A stretch of 64,000 nucleotides of DNA from Delphinus delphis (GCF_949987515.2 NC_082703.1:9076680-9140679); one strand, 5' to 3'. Counted from the stretch's first letter, positions 1-12,410 are shown. Made by a program: numbers and translations. The notes: a model not told the origin generated them from the letters alone.

Positions 1-119
1 GCCACGGCTCATGGGCCCAGCCACTCCGCGGCATGTGGGATCTTCCCGGACCGGGGAACGAACCCGTGTCCCCTAGCATTGGCAGACAGACTCCTAACCA
101 CTGCTCCACCAGGGAAGCC
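1..119 (-). mobile_element. CHR-type tRNA-derived SINE, cut by window edge
   Basis: Only the head half is present. It runs inward from the revcomp head (caccagggaagccc at the right end) through the revcomp B box (gaacgaacccgtg), and the 3' half lies outside the window. The sequence matches the short CHR-type copies elsewhere in the window. It is a non-coding pol III-type retroposon that depends on L1 machinery. The TSD cannot be seen because the left end is missing. Confidence 0.93.
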
Positions 120-169
120 CGCAAAGTTTTTTTAAATAGGAAATAAGAACTAGGAGCTATAGAAGGAAA

Positions 170-1130
170 ATTTATAAACAGAACTTCAACAAAATTTAAA
201 ACTCACTATTCCAAAGACAATGTGAAGAAACTGAAAGCGCACACCAAAGATGCAGAGAAAATATTTGCAAGAATGCTGAAGTTGGACTTGTGTCTTGAAT
301 GTAAACTCTATCAACTCAATTTTAAAACTGGACAGTAGATTTTAAATGACGCTTAACAAGAAGATGGCAGCATCACAAACTTGTACGTGAAAAATTGTTC
401 AAAATTATTAGCCATGGTGGAAATGCAAATCAAAACCACAGTGATACTATCATACATTGTTTTTGATTGGCTAAAATTAAAAAGATTGGCCACGGTCATT
501 ATTGTTAAGGGTGCAGAGATACCAGAGCTCTTATGTACTGCTGTTGGGAATTTAAACTGGTGTACAACCATTTTGGAAAACGGTCTGGCAATTTCTCAAT
601 AAATTAATAACACCAATTATATGACCCAGCCATTCCATTCCCAGGTATTTATCCAAGATAAATAAAAATACATTTCCACACAAAGATGTGTACACCAGTG
701 TTTATAGTAGCTTTATTTCTAATTGTCCCAAACTGGAAATAGTACAGATATAACGCACTGGCGAATGGATAAATCGTGTTACTTTCTTACAGTGGAATAC
801 TACTCAGAAATAAAAGAATAAGATATTGATATACACAATGAAATGAATGATTCAAAATTATTATTCCGAGTGATAGAACTAGCTTTCTTGTACAAAGAAA
901 AAGGGTAAAACATAATGTATAATTAATTTTATAAAATGCAAACTGCAGTGGTTCCTTAGAAATGAAGGTGGAGAGAAGGAGAGATTACAAAGGGCATGAG
1001 AAGCTCTTAGTGGTGATAGAAATGTCTGTTATCTTGATTATAGTAGTGGCTTTATAAATAGACATATTTCAAACTGCATCAAATTACATGCATGAAATAT
1101 GTGCAGTTTATTGTATATCAAGTGGATCTC
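170..1130 (+). mobile_element. Old L1 LINE relic, ORF2 C-terminal part and 3'UTR
   Basis: The stretch around 180-600 resembles the C-terminal part of L1 ORF2. One short frame reads EMQIKTT, a motif also found in the broken ORF2 at 54841-55623. Further on are phrases typical of L1 tails, such as a cell of 'ggaatactactcagaaataaaa' character near 795. Stops and indels are frequent and no TSD is visible, so this is an ancient decayed copy. It has no coding capacity. The ends are approximate. Confidence 0.75.
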
Positions 1131-1169
1131 CATAAACAGTTAACATAAAATAAAAATCCAAGTCAATGT

Positions 1170-1373
1170 GTTTTTTTTGTTTGTTTGTTTTGTTTTTGCG
1201 GTACGTGGGCCTCTCACTGCCGTGGCTTCTCCTGCTGCGGAGCACGGGCTCAGCGGCCATGGCTCACGGGCCCAGCCGCTCCGCGGTATGTGGGATCCTC
1301 CCAGACCGGGGCACGAACCTGCATCCCTTGCATCGGCAGGCGGACTCTCAACCACTGCACCACCAGGGAAGCC
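1170..1373 (-). mobile_element. CHR-type SINE, short form, with TSD
   Basis: The body is complete in antisense orientation. An interrupted T/GTTT tail at 1170-1198 is followed by the 'cctctcactgccgtgg' middle, the revcomp B box and the revcomp head ending in ccaccagggaagcccc. A 12-bp direct repeat, ccaagtcaatgt, flanks it at 1158-1169 and 1374-1385, as expected for L1-mediated insertion. The GTTT-rich tail is a small microsatellite grown from the A tail. Open frames across it are artefacts of its CpG-rich composition. Confidence 0.96.
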
Positions 1374-1662
1374 CCAAGTCAATGTTTTTTATCCTCTCTA
1401 CAGCAAAGAAGAGGAATAGTTGAGATACACAAAAACTCTTAGGGCAATGACAGTGCCAGATTTTTGGAGATAGTAGTGCAAACTATCTGGATATTCAGAT
1501 ACATGAGAAGAAATTCCTCACCACTATGGTGCCCTTGGACAGGGGCCATGCATAATACAGCAGCATGATACTCAACAAAGACACCACTCCTAATCCCTCC
1601 AGTTCACACTGTGAGCCAAAAGGAGAAATTTCTTTTGCTACGTTTTATTAAAAGGTACATGT

Positions 1663-1892
1663 TGGGTTTCCCTGGTGGCGCAGTGGTTGGGGGGTCCGCC
1701 TGCCGATGCAGGGTACACGGGTTCGTGCCCCGGTCCGGGAAGATCCCACATGCCGCGGAGCGGCTGGGCCCGTGAGCCATGGCCGCTGAGCCTGCGCGTC
1801 CGGAGCCTGTGCTCCGCAACAGGAGAGGCCACAACAGTGAGAGGCCCGCATACCGCAAAAAAAAAAAAAAAAAAAAAAAAAAAAGAAAAAAA
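1663..1892 (+). mobile_element. CHR-type SINE, short form, sense
   Basis: The sense head gggtttccctggtggcgcag is followed by the A box region, the B box GGTTCGTGCCC, the middle section and an A tail of about 28 residues (1857-1884) with one interruption. The flanks aaaaggtacatgtt (left) and aaaaagttacagtt (right) are similar and may be a decayed TSD. This is one of only three sense copies in the window. Confidence 0.95.
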
Positions 1893-1949
1893 GTTACAGT
1901 TAGATACTTAAGTTTGAATCCAAATTCCGTAAATTACCATGTAAACTTG

Positions 1950-2275
1950 GCAAAACGTTAAACTCTATGTTATATATGCTAGATATATTTATAGGTACCT
2001 AATATAAACATTGTATATATTTTATAAATACAATATATAGTATATATGTTATATAGACCCATAGTAAGTTTTATATTATATAAACAATATATGTTACACA
2101 AGCTACAATATATAAAATATATACAATGTATATCTTATATATTATAAATATATTATAGATATTATATAAAGCATATCATAGGTAGAAGTATTATATGTTA
2201 TATAATATATGCATTGTACAAATACGTTAAAGTATTATTTAATATATGATACATTATACATATATAGTATCTTTG
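1950..2275. repeat. AT-rich low-complexity tract
   Basis: About 320 bases are made largely of ATATA/TATAT variants with few C or G. The tract is not a perfect microsatellite. It contains many overlapping short inverted repeats, so hairpins are possible. No coding content is seen. Confidence 0.8.
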
Positions 2276-2460
2276 TCATGAATGCAATCATTAGATTGCA
2301 TTAGATGATCTTGTGAAAGTTCTTTTAAAGCATAGGTTTTCATATAAATTTAAAGTGATAGTAGTCAAACTCTTTACATTCTTCAAAAGTATGTTAATTA
2401 ATGGTATTTTCTAAGAGGAATGTAGCTGAATATTTGGAGGTAGTTGTCAAATGTTATCAT

Positions 2461-2686
2461 TTTTTTTTTAATTTTTAAATTTTTAATTTTTTTTTGCAGT
2501 AAGCGGGCCTCTCACTGCTGTGGCCTCTCCCGTTGCGGAGCACAGGCTCCGGACGCGCAGGCTCAGCGGCCATGGCTCACGGGCCCAGCCGCTCCGCGGC
2601 ATGTGGGATTTTCCCGGACCGGGGCACGAACCCGTGTTCCCTGCATCGGCAGGCGGACTCTCAACCATTGCCCCACCAGGGAAGCC
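2461..2686 (-). mobile_element. CHR-type SINE, short form, with TSD
   Basis: A T-rich tail (2461-2497), partly turned into taatttttaaattttt, is followed by the short-form body and the revcomp head ending ccaccagggaagccc. The TSD caaatgttatcat is present at 2448-2460 and 2687-2699. It is exact, so insertion is fairly recent. Confidence 0.96.
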
Positions 2687-2699
2687 CAAATGTTATCAT

Positions 2700-3869
2700 T
2701 TTTGATTATCTTTTTTTAAATGGTCTTGTTGCCTGAATCTTATTTATTCTGTTCCATTACAATGAGAAAACCCCTTGCCCTTCCACTGATATAGCTGATG
2801 TAATTCATATTTAGGTTGGTATATTTCAATTGACTTTCCTCCCTGATGGACCATTCTGATAGTCTGTTTCCATCTGTTTTATCTGTTCTGGTAATACTGC
2901 CCTCTTTATTACTTTGCTTGGACTACAACTCTAGTATTCTTGCAAGGGATTTCTAACACTTTCTTTCCCTCCCTGCCATCCAGCCCCTATCTGTCCTCTA
3001 TTCCCAGTGTTGTTTCTTGTCTTTTGGTCTACTAAAATCCTTTATTTTTCTATTATACTTAAAGAAAGAGATATATAATCTTTATTATTCAATTAGACAT
3101 TTACTTTTAATGAAGATATCAGACACTCATTTTTATGATTAGAAGGCCACAAAGCAACTTCCATGACTCCTGGGACAATCAAATTTACACTCATCATTCA
3201 GCATACCCTCCAAGAATAAAGAAGTGACAAATCCCTGCATTTGATGACACATTGCCAGCTGTCTTCATTCAATAAGACCTGCTGTCCCCACTTAAGCCTC
3301 TTGCTGTCCTTAGCATCAGGGAGCTTTTTTTTTTTTTTCCATTTGGAGGTTTACATTTGTCAGTTGTAGGGGTTCATGACCCGACTCTCCTCTCCTCTGA
3401 TTATTATTGGCAGGCTACTCGTCTCTAGTGGTTGCTCTGACAACGGATGAAAAACAATGGATTAACTGCTTTCTAGGAATATTTCTCTGACATAATTAAT
3501 GCCTGCCTTTGGTTTTTACACCTCATGTATCAATGCCATTTCTTCCTGCTAAATTTCTATTCTAACAGACTTGGAAAGAGCCCTCAGTTCACCTTTCTAT
3601 TTCAGTACAACTAAATTATATACTGCTTTGCAACCAGAAAAGTGTTTTCCTTTACTCTTTTCTTCAAATGGATTTTTTGAATAATAAAAAAAAATCAAAC
3701 TATAGACACTATTTGGATCTCAATGTATTAGGATACCGAGTTCATTAACTCATTGTCTATCTCAGGAAAGGCATTTTAATAAATCAAGAAATAACAGTTT
3801 GAATAAGGGAGAAAACTAGAATTCTCTCCTGTGAGAGTAAATCATAGATATAATTACTTTTGGTTCGAT
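2700..3869. other. Unassigned stretch
   Basis: I see no gene and no repeat that I can name with confidence. The sequence is moderately AT-rich, with short T runs near 3328. There are no long frames and no credible exon with splice signals. Confidence 0.5.
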
Positions 3870-4240
3870 ATCTGTATTAGCCAGGAGTTTGCTAACTTCT
3901 GTAATAAACAACCCTAAAATCTCAGCAGTTTAATAAAAAACAAGTTGACTCACTTACAGTGCAGTGGAGATGCCTGTGTTTGAGGGGATCTCCTAGGAGA
4001 TTCTGTTCTAAATGTGGGGGCATCTAGAATCCAGGCTGCCACCCATCTCATGCAATCCCATCCCTTCAAGGACTTGAGAACCTCTTCCGTATTCTCCGCA
4101 TTTGATTGGCTGATGAGCAAAGAAAGAAAAGTGGAGCATCTCAAGGGTGAAATTTCGTGTAGCCCTCCAGTGGCATGCAAACCTTTCTCCACATTCCATT
4201 GGCACTAACTAGTTCTTGGCTCCAAAGGATGCAAGTGGGC
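3870..4240. repeat. Probable ancient interspersed repeat, family not assigned
   Basis: The phrase 'gtaataaacaaccctaaaatctcagcagttta', followed by a diverged GC-richer body, resembles a mammal-wide repeat that recurs near 31775-32060 of this window. I cannot name the family. Frames of 60-80 codons on both strands are compositional. Confidence 0.4.
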
Positions 4241-5556
4241 TAGGAAATCTGTCTTCCTGCATGGCCATGGTGTTCATGGACATTGTCTCTGCCACAATTA
4301 CATATCATTTTTCACCACTATACACATGCCATTATAGCTTTGTGGGCCGAGGCCTGGCTTCTCATTTCCCTGCTCCACTGACTAGATCGGAGAATTTTAG
4401 GTTCTAGAACTATGTGAGCCCCAATTTTCTTTAAGGAAGTGGAGGTAGAAATAACAATCCTAAAGAGGGGCTGTGAGGATCAAACACAGCAATGATTAGG
4501 GAAGTGCTTCAGATTCAAGAGCTAAGGATATAGTGGATTGCTAGTAAGGTGTGTTGCCAGTTCATCAATTTTTGTGGCAGAAGGAAAGTGGAGATCAAAT
4601 AATGCTCAAGACTCATAAAGAAGCCAATCTCCTTCTGATCAAAATATTAGAGATGTTGCTTAGATTCCCCCAATCTTTGCCATGCAATGACTCTTAATGT
4701 CACTTATTATAAAAATCTAATTTATACCCCAAAGTAAGAAGGCAGCAGGAAGTCATTAGACGAATTTGGGACAAGGAAATTATCTTCCATACCTTTCCTC
4801 TCATAACTCTATTATACTTAGGATTGAATACCCTCAGCAGAACAACATACAAACATGAACTATTTCTGTTTTTTAAAAAATAACTGTCATCATCTTAGTT
4901 TTGTCAGTTCCCCACCCTTCCATGCTGTAGGGCAAAAGATATAGAGTAGAGGGAGAAAATAATAGAAAAGAGTATTAGAGCTGCCTGTGATGAGTGTTTG
5001 CTCCCTCTAAGGTTTTTAGTCCAGTCCAGTGATTTGTGGTCCAATCCATTTTAATACTGCATTATTGGAGGGTAAATATTCCATCCCATTTGTATCTTAT
5101 TTGCCTTCATCATAATTCTGGGAACTCAGAATGAACAGTCACACACCAGCAGTGAGACTGCAGCTGGTACATCCTACCCACGTCTTACAAAACCTAAAAC
5201 CCAAGTAGGAGGTGGCAACACGATCTTACAAGACTGATCATCCTTGGTGATACTGAGTTAGTAAGCCCACCGTCTCTTGTGTATCATATTACTCCTGATC
5301 TAGTTCTTCAGATTCTGCATGCGCAGTTGGAGGACCTAAACATCACCTGAAGCAGATGACCCCATGCATCCCTCTAGGCCCTCAGAATCCCCATGAAAAT
5401 TTTGAGCAGACCACTGCCGAACACTGAGCTGCAAGCGTCCTGCCTGCTTTCCTTAGACATGCTCATCTCTTTGTCTCAAAGGCAGCAGTCCCTGATCAGT
5501 ATGCATACCCCATTGTCATTTATCTCTGAAACTCTAATTCAGGCCCCGTGCAAACT
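4241..5556. other. Unassigned stretch
   Basis: No gene or nameable repeat is seen. The 61-codon frame near 5393-5578 runs into the L1 insertion that follows and has no protein-like features. Confidence 0.5.
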
Positions 5557-5571
5557 CATTAACACACTTCT

Positions 5572-5788
5572 TTTTTAAAAATAATTTTTATCAGATTATA
5601 GTTGATTTACAATGTTGTGTTAGTTTCAGGTGTACAACAAAATGAATCAGTTGTGCGTATGCATATATCCACTCTTTTTTAGATTCTTTCCCCATATAGG
5701 TCATTACAGAGTATTGAGGAGAGTTCCCTGTGCTATACAGTAGGTCCTTATTAGTTATCTATTTTATATATAGTAGTGTGTATATATT
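5572..5788 (-). mobile_element. 5'-truncated L1 3' end with TSD
   Basis: A 217-bp antisense L1 3'UTR of cetartiodactyl type ('agttgatttacaatgttgtg', 'gttccctgtgctatacagta'). It is flanked by cattaacacacttct (5557-5571) and cattaatacacttct (5789-5803), a TSD matching at 14 of 15 bases. It contains no coding part of L1. Confidence 0.92.
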
Positions 5789-5803
5789 CATTAATACACT
5801 TCT

Positions 5804-7258
5804 CAACCATGTTGGTACTGAGGGAAATGACGAGGTAGATTTTGCTGGTTCTCTTCTAGCAGCACAGCTTTCCTCCCCCTACATTCCAGTGTTGCTGATG
5901 TTAATGGGACGATGATGCTGAACTAGCCAACCAGAGGGTTTATTCAAGTCTGCCTAGGTTACTCAAGTCAAAGAACATATAGACCTTAATTACACAGCTA
6001 TCCCAGCCCTGAAGGAGAAAATAGAGAAACAACTGCCTTCAGAACAGAAAGATGATTATGGAGATGTTAGTCAAAGTCATTAAATCTAGGACTAAGAAGG
6101 ATATCTTAGAATTGGCTGCCCCCCACTCCCAACTAGTAAAAAAAAATAATAATAATATTTTAAACAAATGCCCAACCTAATATATCAGGAGTAACTGAGG
6201 CTTCTTCATTTTAGGAGTAGAGAGAAATTGTGGGAGTTATTCAGACACAGCTATGTATTTAAAACTCATGCTTTCCTGGTATTTGTTTGTCAGAACATTG
6301 AACTAAGCACTTGCTGCAAATCCAGGGTTTGCAAAGACATGTTATTCATTCAAACAGCCTGAGATTTGTCCTGTAGTAGGTACAGTTTGTTTAAAGTACA
6401 TGCCCATGCAGTAATGATTAAAATGTAAGCAATTCTATGGATAAACATGCTTAAAATAAACAGGAAAAAAGCTGGCCGTTGCTGACAATAAAGGCAATAC
6501 ATATGTAAATTATTGCATAATTCTGCCGTAGATACGACAGTGTGCAACAATGATGAACAAGGCTGCTTTTTACAAACAAATGTATTACTCCTGGTTGCTC
6601 TTCTATTGCTTTCAATAAGAAATGCCAAAATAACTGTGATTTAAAAATGCTATCAGCTGATTTGAATGCTCAATAGATTCAGTGCCTTATAATAAAACTT
6701 GCCTCTAAGTGTTGTACTTTGGAGAAAACACTGTATGGACTTAAATCCTCTGCTTGGGCTGTGCATTTCTGCTGATGTATTTTCTGCGGACCCCTGGTAG
6801 TCAGTTTTGGGTTTCTCATCTGCATAGTCATAAGGCTGTCAAACGGCTCGGAGAGAGTTTTTACTTCGTTATCCATTTTAAATATTAGGACTTGCTAATG
6901 TTCAATTTATGCAAATCTTGAGTTGAGCTCATATCATTTCTCTGACGTTGTGGGTCATAATTCCCCTGCAAGACAGCCCAGAGGCCACACAACAGCTGGA
7001 CCATGGGCCTTTGTACCTGTATCTCAGGATTCCTCTAGGCATTTAGAAGCTAGGGAGCTGACCCCCCTCCAAGAAAGACAGGTCAACCTGTCTTTAACCA
7101 TGACCCCATTTCACTGAGGGATGAGGAAACATAGGGAGCCGCCCCAGACCGTTAAAGCAGGTAGTGCAGCTAGCTCCCTTCCCATGCACCCTTCAGACTG
7201 ACTATCTGTAATGCCAAAGCTCTCTTTAGTATACTTTTTTTAAACTGTGAAGAGCTTA
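5804..7258. other. Unassigned stretch, possible MIR remnant at its end
   Basis: No gene is recognised. The part near 7090-7200 ('ccccatttcactgagggatgaggaaac') resembles the central segment of an antisense MIR, but weakly. Frames of 60-92 codons here look random. Confidence 0.45.

Positions 7259-7299
<41 letters not shown>
7259..7299. repeat. (TG)n microsatellite
   Basis: About 20 TG units, nearly uninterrupted apart from one TGCG near the left end. It is likely length-polymorphic. Confidence 0.97.
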
Positions 7300-7301
<2 letters not shown>

Positions 7302-8000
7302 GAGCTTCTCAATTATCGTGAAATTGTCATACTCTATTTTTGAGAGTCATACTCTGTCTTTCGAATTTGAATTCATTGCTGATTTTATAATGTCCTATGG
7401 TGGGAAGTGCAGGACTTGATACACTTCTATTTGAGAAAAATAATAATCATCTCTGGTAACTTCCAGTTTGCCCCAAAATTCCAGGGTCAGAGGATAATAA
7501 TTCAAGGTTTGGAATTGTTAGGGCAATTTGGATCACAATTGGGGTTAACGGCTAAAATGTTGATTACTCATAGGAACCAGTATTTTAAGCTATCCAGGTA
7601 AAAGGCAGTTTGGTTTTTGTGTGTGTTTACCTGCCAAGGCTATTGGTTTTCAATGATGAATGCTGTCTGATCCAAGTTAAGCTTCATATTTCAGGTCAGG
7701 ATTTCTGAAATCTTTTTCTGCTCCCAAAGGTCCCCTCATTGTCCAAAGAAAATAATGTGGTTATTTTCTAAGTTAGTTAAGTGTGAATTATATATGATCA
7801 ACACCATCACTTCCCAAGCCATCGTTCTTTTAAATTAATATCTTTATTAACATGATTATAATTTTCCTGAGTGCAAAACTGGCTCTTCAGAGATAGAAGC
7901 CAAATGAGAAGTGCTCGGAAAAAAATAGACATCTATTTGTTGGGGTTTTTGAAGTGGAGTTTTATGCATAAGCAAGGAATTTGACAAGATGATATCTGAG
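7300..8000. other. Unassigned stretch
   Basis: AT-rich single-copy-looking sequence. I see neither a gene nor a nameable repeat. Confidence 0.5.
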
Positions 8001-8015
8001 GACCCTACAAATTTT

Positions 8016-8340
8016 TAAAAAAATTAATTAATTTATTTTTGCCTGCGTTGGGTCTTCATTGCTGCGCGTGGGCTTTCTCTAGTTGCGGCGAGCAGGGGCT
8101 ACTCTTTGTTGCGGTGCACGGGCTTCTCATTGCGGTGGCTTTTCTTGTTGTGGCGCACGGGCTCTAGGCACGCGGGCTTCGGTAGTTGTGGCTCGCGGGC
8201 TGTAGAGCGCAGGCTCAGTAGTTGTGGCACACGGGCCTAGTTGCTCCGCCGCATGTGAGATCTTCCTGGACCAGGGCTCGAACCTGCGTTCCCTGCATTA
8301 GCAGGCGGATTCTTAGCCACTGTGCCACCAGGGAAGTCCC
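8016..8340 (-). mobile_element. CHR-type SINE, long form, with TSD
   Basis: The long form keeps the distal 3' part ('gctgcgttgggtcttc', 'ctctagttgcggcgagc') that short copies lack, and ends in the revcomp head gccaccagggaagtccc. TSD copies gaccctacaaatttt (8001-8015) and gaccctacacatttt (8341-8355) differ at one base. Confidence 0.96.
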
Positions 8341-8355
8341 GACCCTACACATTTT

Positions 8356-10689
8356 GAGATTCTACTGGACTTACAACCAGTTCAAGGAGTATGGATTAAA
8401 GAACTTTGGGAGCTAAATGTAATAAACATGATTTTTATTTCATTCTATGGGCTTCAAATAATAACCCCTTTTCTTACTTACGAATAGGTGAGATGTTCAA
8501 CTGAGTGCATGATTTATATAGTAAACATACTCTTATCCATACAAACAAAATGTTCCCTTATTTAAAATTTCCTTCTGGATAACACTTGGTGTTACTAGGG
8601 AGGATTAAGTTGGTTATAGAGACTTGCAAAGCGTTCGAGGTTTCTGAGGGCTGAGTTAGATCCGCATACCCAAGGGATGGGAGGAAGATGGTATAGACAG
8701 AGGTAGCCTTCAAAGAATGGTTGAACTGGGAGATACAAGCATACAGCGGAAGAAATAGTACATTATGTAAATAGCACCATTTAGCAATGATAAGGGATTT
8801 TAAAAAGATGAATCCAAGGTCAGAAATAAGAATGAAGACAAAAGAGGAACTAGTCAAAGTGGTTCAATATTAGGATCATAAAAATATGTTGGAAACTTAT
8901 ATAATGTGACGTCAGATGCAGTGGATGACAAGAGAGCTCAGAAACACAGAACTCTACAACACTGAGGTCAAAAAACCATGAATTTTTCCAGTGCTCTAAA
9001 GTGCCGCTCTTTGACTTAATTTCTACAAAAATCTCCATGCATCAAATATTCCCTATGAAAATAGTTCCAGTGTGTAAAATGTTCCCTTTTTAAGACTGTG
9101 TGTTGTCTCTCAACCTCAGCTTTATTATAGTTCACTGCTATGATATCCCTTTTTGACAAAAGTATGTTAGTCCAGGACTAAAAAGAAAATTTACAGGCTG
9201 ATTTACTAGCTGCTATACTACTTTCAAGATTTTAGACAGCTGGGAATTAAAGTTACTCTCTTTGCTGCATTAATGGATATAAAACTGAAGTGCTGTCTGA
9301 GGGTGATAAGCACATGAGTGTTGTGAAAATATTAACTGATCCTTTAGATAATTACAGAGTCCTAAGTTCCAAGGGCTACAGTGAGATAGCACTTAAGAAC
9401 TTGAATGTAAAGAAAATAATGGGTTTTTTTTTTTTTAGATATTTGGATTATATTATCTACTGATAATGGGCCAGAACAGACATAAACATGGTCACCTTGA
9501 AGCGACCTTGACCCAGTTACATTCTTGAATGTGATACTCTATACGGATACAACAAGATGAAGAATTTTAATTTACCAGAGGTCTTCCTTCAGAACTCTGT
9601 ACTAGAATTTCTCCTGAGAAATTCAGGCTGAGCAAGAGAAGAAATCCATTCCTAAGGTTCTCTGTGAACTTCGCTTGCTGCAGATGGAGGGAGACCGAGG
9701 CATGGAAAGTTGCTGGTGACTCCACCCTCTAGAAGCAAGTTGGCACAGCTGGTGGTTACGACTATAACTGTAAACAGCCTCTCTCAGGAGACAGTTGCTG
9801 TAGGGTGTCATGGAAGGGGGAAAGCAAAGATCCCACGTGGGCAGGATGTTTTGGGGGTAGTTGGTGAAGAGAGCTGAAAGTGAGGAGCGAATGGGAGGTT
9901 CAAGGCACCTGCAGTTTGTGAGACAATTGAAGAGAAGGAAGGGAATTCTTTTTGTGGATTCCTGCTGTGGGTTAAGAATCGGATTCTCATTAATGTTCAT
10001 GGAGCACTACGAGTAAAAGCTAGAATTGTTTTTTAATTACTTTAGCTAGACTGTGGTTTCTTTAAAGTGTTGCCATGTGAGAAACGGGCCATATGGGACC
10101 CCTGTTACTGTTGCACTACACTGAGAAAAAAATGACTTCAACCCTAAAACCAGCGAAAATGGAGAAATACTTGGGCAACTATTGGCAGTGCTCATCTGAG
10201 CCCTTTCTGGTGGACAGGTAGGTCTAAGGACTCAAACTACCTGTATTATTGATATCAAGAATCTTAGCTGGATATCAGTAAAAATTAAATTATCTAACTA
10301 TTTTGTGCTGATTCTATGCGACCTTCTCATCATATTCCGGCTTTTCACGTTGTGTGTCTATAGTATACAATGCATTGGAAGAAGAACTCAAGTTTCCAGC
10401 CCCTTATTCTCAATTTTCAATGCACATTAATAAATGTATTTCCTGATTTTGCATCTCAGGATCTGTGACCTTGGTTAATGTGAGTTTGTCTCGGATTAAA
10501 CAATGCATGTCCTGAGGTACCTGAACGTATGCGACTAAGCAATTTACACTTGACTTTGGAAAATTTTAAATTGGCCCCGTGTTGCTAAGATGTCTTCAGT
10601 CTCCCTAACTTCATTGTGACACATCTGCCTTTCCTATTCAAGCTACCCTAATGGCCTTGTCTATCTAGTTAGGGAAGAACACACATGCA
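8356..10689. other. Unassigned stretch
   Basis: No nameable element was found. A 125-codon frame on the minus strand at 9623-10000 is the longest here. It is rich in Ser, Pro and Asn, with no recognisable domain, upstream signals or splice support, so I do not call it a gene. A T run is present near 9427. Confidence 0.45.
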
Positions 10690-10715
10690 TACACACACAC
10701 ACACACACACACACA
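10690..10715. repeat. (CA)n microsatellite
   Basis: About 13 uninterrupted CA units. A 70-codon frame starting in it (repeated His-Thr) is an artefact of the repeat. Confidence 0.96.
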
Positions 10716-11268
10716 GAAAAAATGCTCACCAAATAAGAAAAAAGGGAAATGGAGAGGGACGGTTGAAGGCTTACAGGCCTGTATCACAAAGCACATTCTC
10801 ATTTCCTCCCTGTCCTGACTTTATGAGTTCCCCTCCTTGGCATTATTCAGGCAAAGCTGGGTGGTACCCTTGCAGTAATGCTACTTTGCTTCTGTGAGAT
10901 TTGTTTTACCATTTCTTTCTGAGACTGAAGTGAAAGCAATGTACATAAAGTCTTTTGCACAATGATTAACATGTACACATTCCCTAAGCAGTTAATTTGT
11001 TACTGTTGCTGTTGGGGTTTTTGTTTCTTTCTTTCTTTTTGTCATTTTTCTGAGAGAACCAAGTATAAGATTTATGACTATAATGAATAATGTGAATACC
11101 CTTTTCAGCTTTAATATTCTATGATTCTACAAGAGTGAGTGAGATTTTGATAATGTGTAAATGAGCTAATTTATGGAATAAATTACTTGAATAAATAACA
11201 TCAGTAAGTCAATAATCTGTCTATATTCTTACTACAACCGCACCCAGGTTCTTCCCTGTCTTACAAAT
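10716..11268. other. Unassigned stretch
   Basis: No gene or repeat is recognised apart from short T/C-rich runs near 11020-11045. Confidence 0.5.
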
Positions 11269-11269
11269 T

Positions 11270-11765
11270 CCTACAGAATCCAGGCCCCTGGCACCTTTCT
11301 AACTTCACCTTCCATCACTCTCCCACTAACTCACTCTCTTCAGACATGTTAGCTTCCTTGTTGCATGTTTTTGCCACAGGGTGTGTGTAATTATTCTTCC
11401 CGTTCCCACAGTGATGGCCCTTTATCCACTTGCATTGCCTATTCTATCTCCTTTTAGTTTTGGTTCAGATGCTATCTTGTCAAGAAGACCTTCCTGACCT
11501 TCTCTTAAAAAAAATTACCCTTTATTTTATTGTTTTTGTCTTTATCGTCTTTATTTTGCTTCTAACACTTCAAACTTTAACACAGTATATTGTTATGCTG
11601 TATGACATATATTTGTCTGTATCTGTCTTCCCTACTGCAGTGTAAGTTCCATGAGAGCAGGAACTTTGCTTTGGTGCCTACTGTATTCTCATCACCAAGA
11701 ACAATGTTCAGCACACAGTATGCCCCGAATAGATATTTGTTAATCTCCCTTCTATTTCTTGGGGT
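11270..11765 (+). mobile_element. L2 LINE 3' end relic
   Basis: It shows the ordered phrases of a LINE-2 tail: a protein-like segment 'agaagaccttcctgac', then 'taagttccatgagagcaggaactttg', 'agcacacagta' and 'atatttgttaa'. Divergence is strong, as expected for a family that died before placental mammals radiated. Confidence 0.82.
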
Positions 11766-11881
11766 GCTTGTTGTGCCTGGAATTCCTTCCCCAAACTCTT
11801 ACAAAGTGCATTGCTGGCAAATAATAGTTGATGAATAAGTAAATGGGTAAATGAGTAAACCAATCATCAAAAATGCTGTTT

Positions 11882-11927
11882 TATTATTATTATTGAACTA
11901 TAGTTGATTTCCAATGTTGTGCCCATC
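11882..11927 (-). mobile_element. Very short (46 bp) L1 3'-end insertion with TSD
   Basis: A TTA-repeat tail (revcomp of an A/T-rich tail) is followed by 'gaactatagttgatttccaatgttgtg', the extreme 3' end of the cetartiodactyl L1 seen at 5580-5630. Flanks tcaaaaatgctgttt (11867-11881) and tccaaaatgctgttt (11928-11942) match at 14 of 15 bases. It is an unusually severe 5' truncation. Confidence 0.82.
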
Positions 11928-12189
11928 TCCAAAATGCTGTTTCTTTTCTCATTTGTGAAGTTGCTGGGCAGAAGTTTATCCTTCTGATTAGGCAAAGCCA
12001 GGATCCAGAAAATAGAACGTTCCTAGGAGATACGGATTCGGCCTCGGGAATAATGCAGAAATCCAACTGTCAGAGTTAGGCTGTAAGGTTAGAGCTTGCC
12101 AAGCAACAAATAAATTCATTGAAGCCACTGCTGTGTTAGCTTAGAATTTCTTAAACCCCTGTTGAGGTCAGAATTGTCTCCTGAGCCTC

Positions 12190-12410
12190 AACGAAACAAA
12201 ATCTAGAGCCGAACAACCCGTGCTCAAATTCTAGCTTAATGACCTTGTGACATTTCTTAAAGTTACTCCATCTCTGTATTTCAGTTTCCTCACTTGTGCA
12301 ATGAAATAATAGCACCTACCGTTTATGATCCTTGTGACGATTAAATGAATTATTCTATGTGAAGTCCTTCATATATTCCCTGCTCATGTAAAAGCTGTAA
12401 AATTGTTAGC
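12190..12410 (+). mobile_element. MIR SINE relic
   Basis: The core phrases appear in order: 'tcaaattctagc', 'atgaccttgtgaca', 'tctgtatttcagtttcctcac', 'gtgacgattaaatgaa'. This is an ancient tRNA-derived SINE that is no longer mobile. Confidence 0.85.

Noticed and set aside
9440..9490. A frame reading STDNGPEQT, recalling a retroviral integrase motif
   Set aside because: Only one short match, with no other pol-like text or LTRs around. Most likely chance.
9623..10000. 125-codon minus-strand frame as a possible exon
   Set aside because: No recognisable domain, no splice-site context and low-information composition. Left unassigned.
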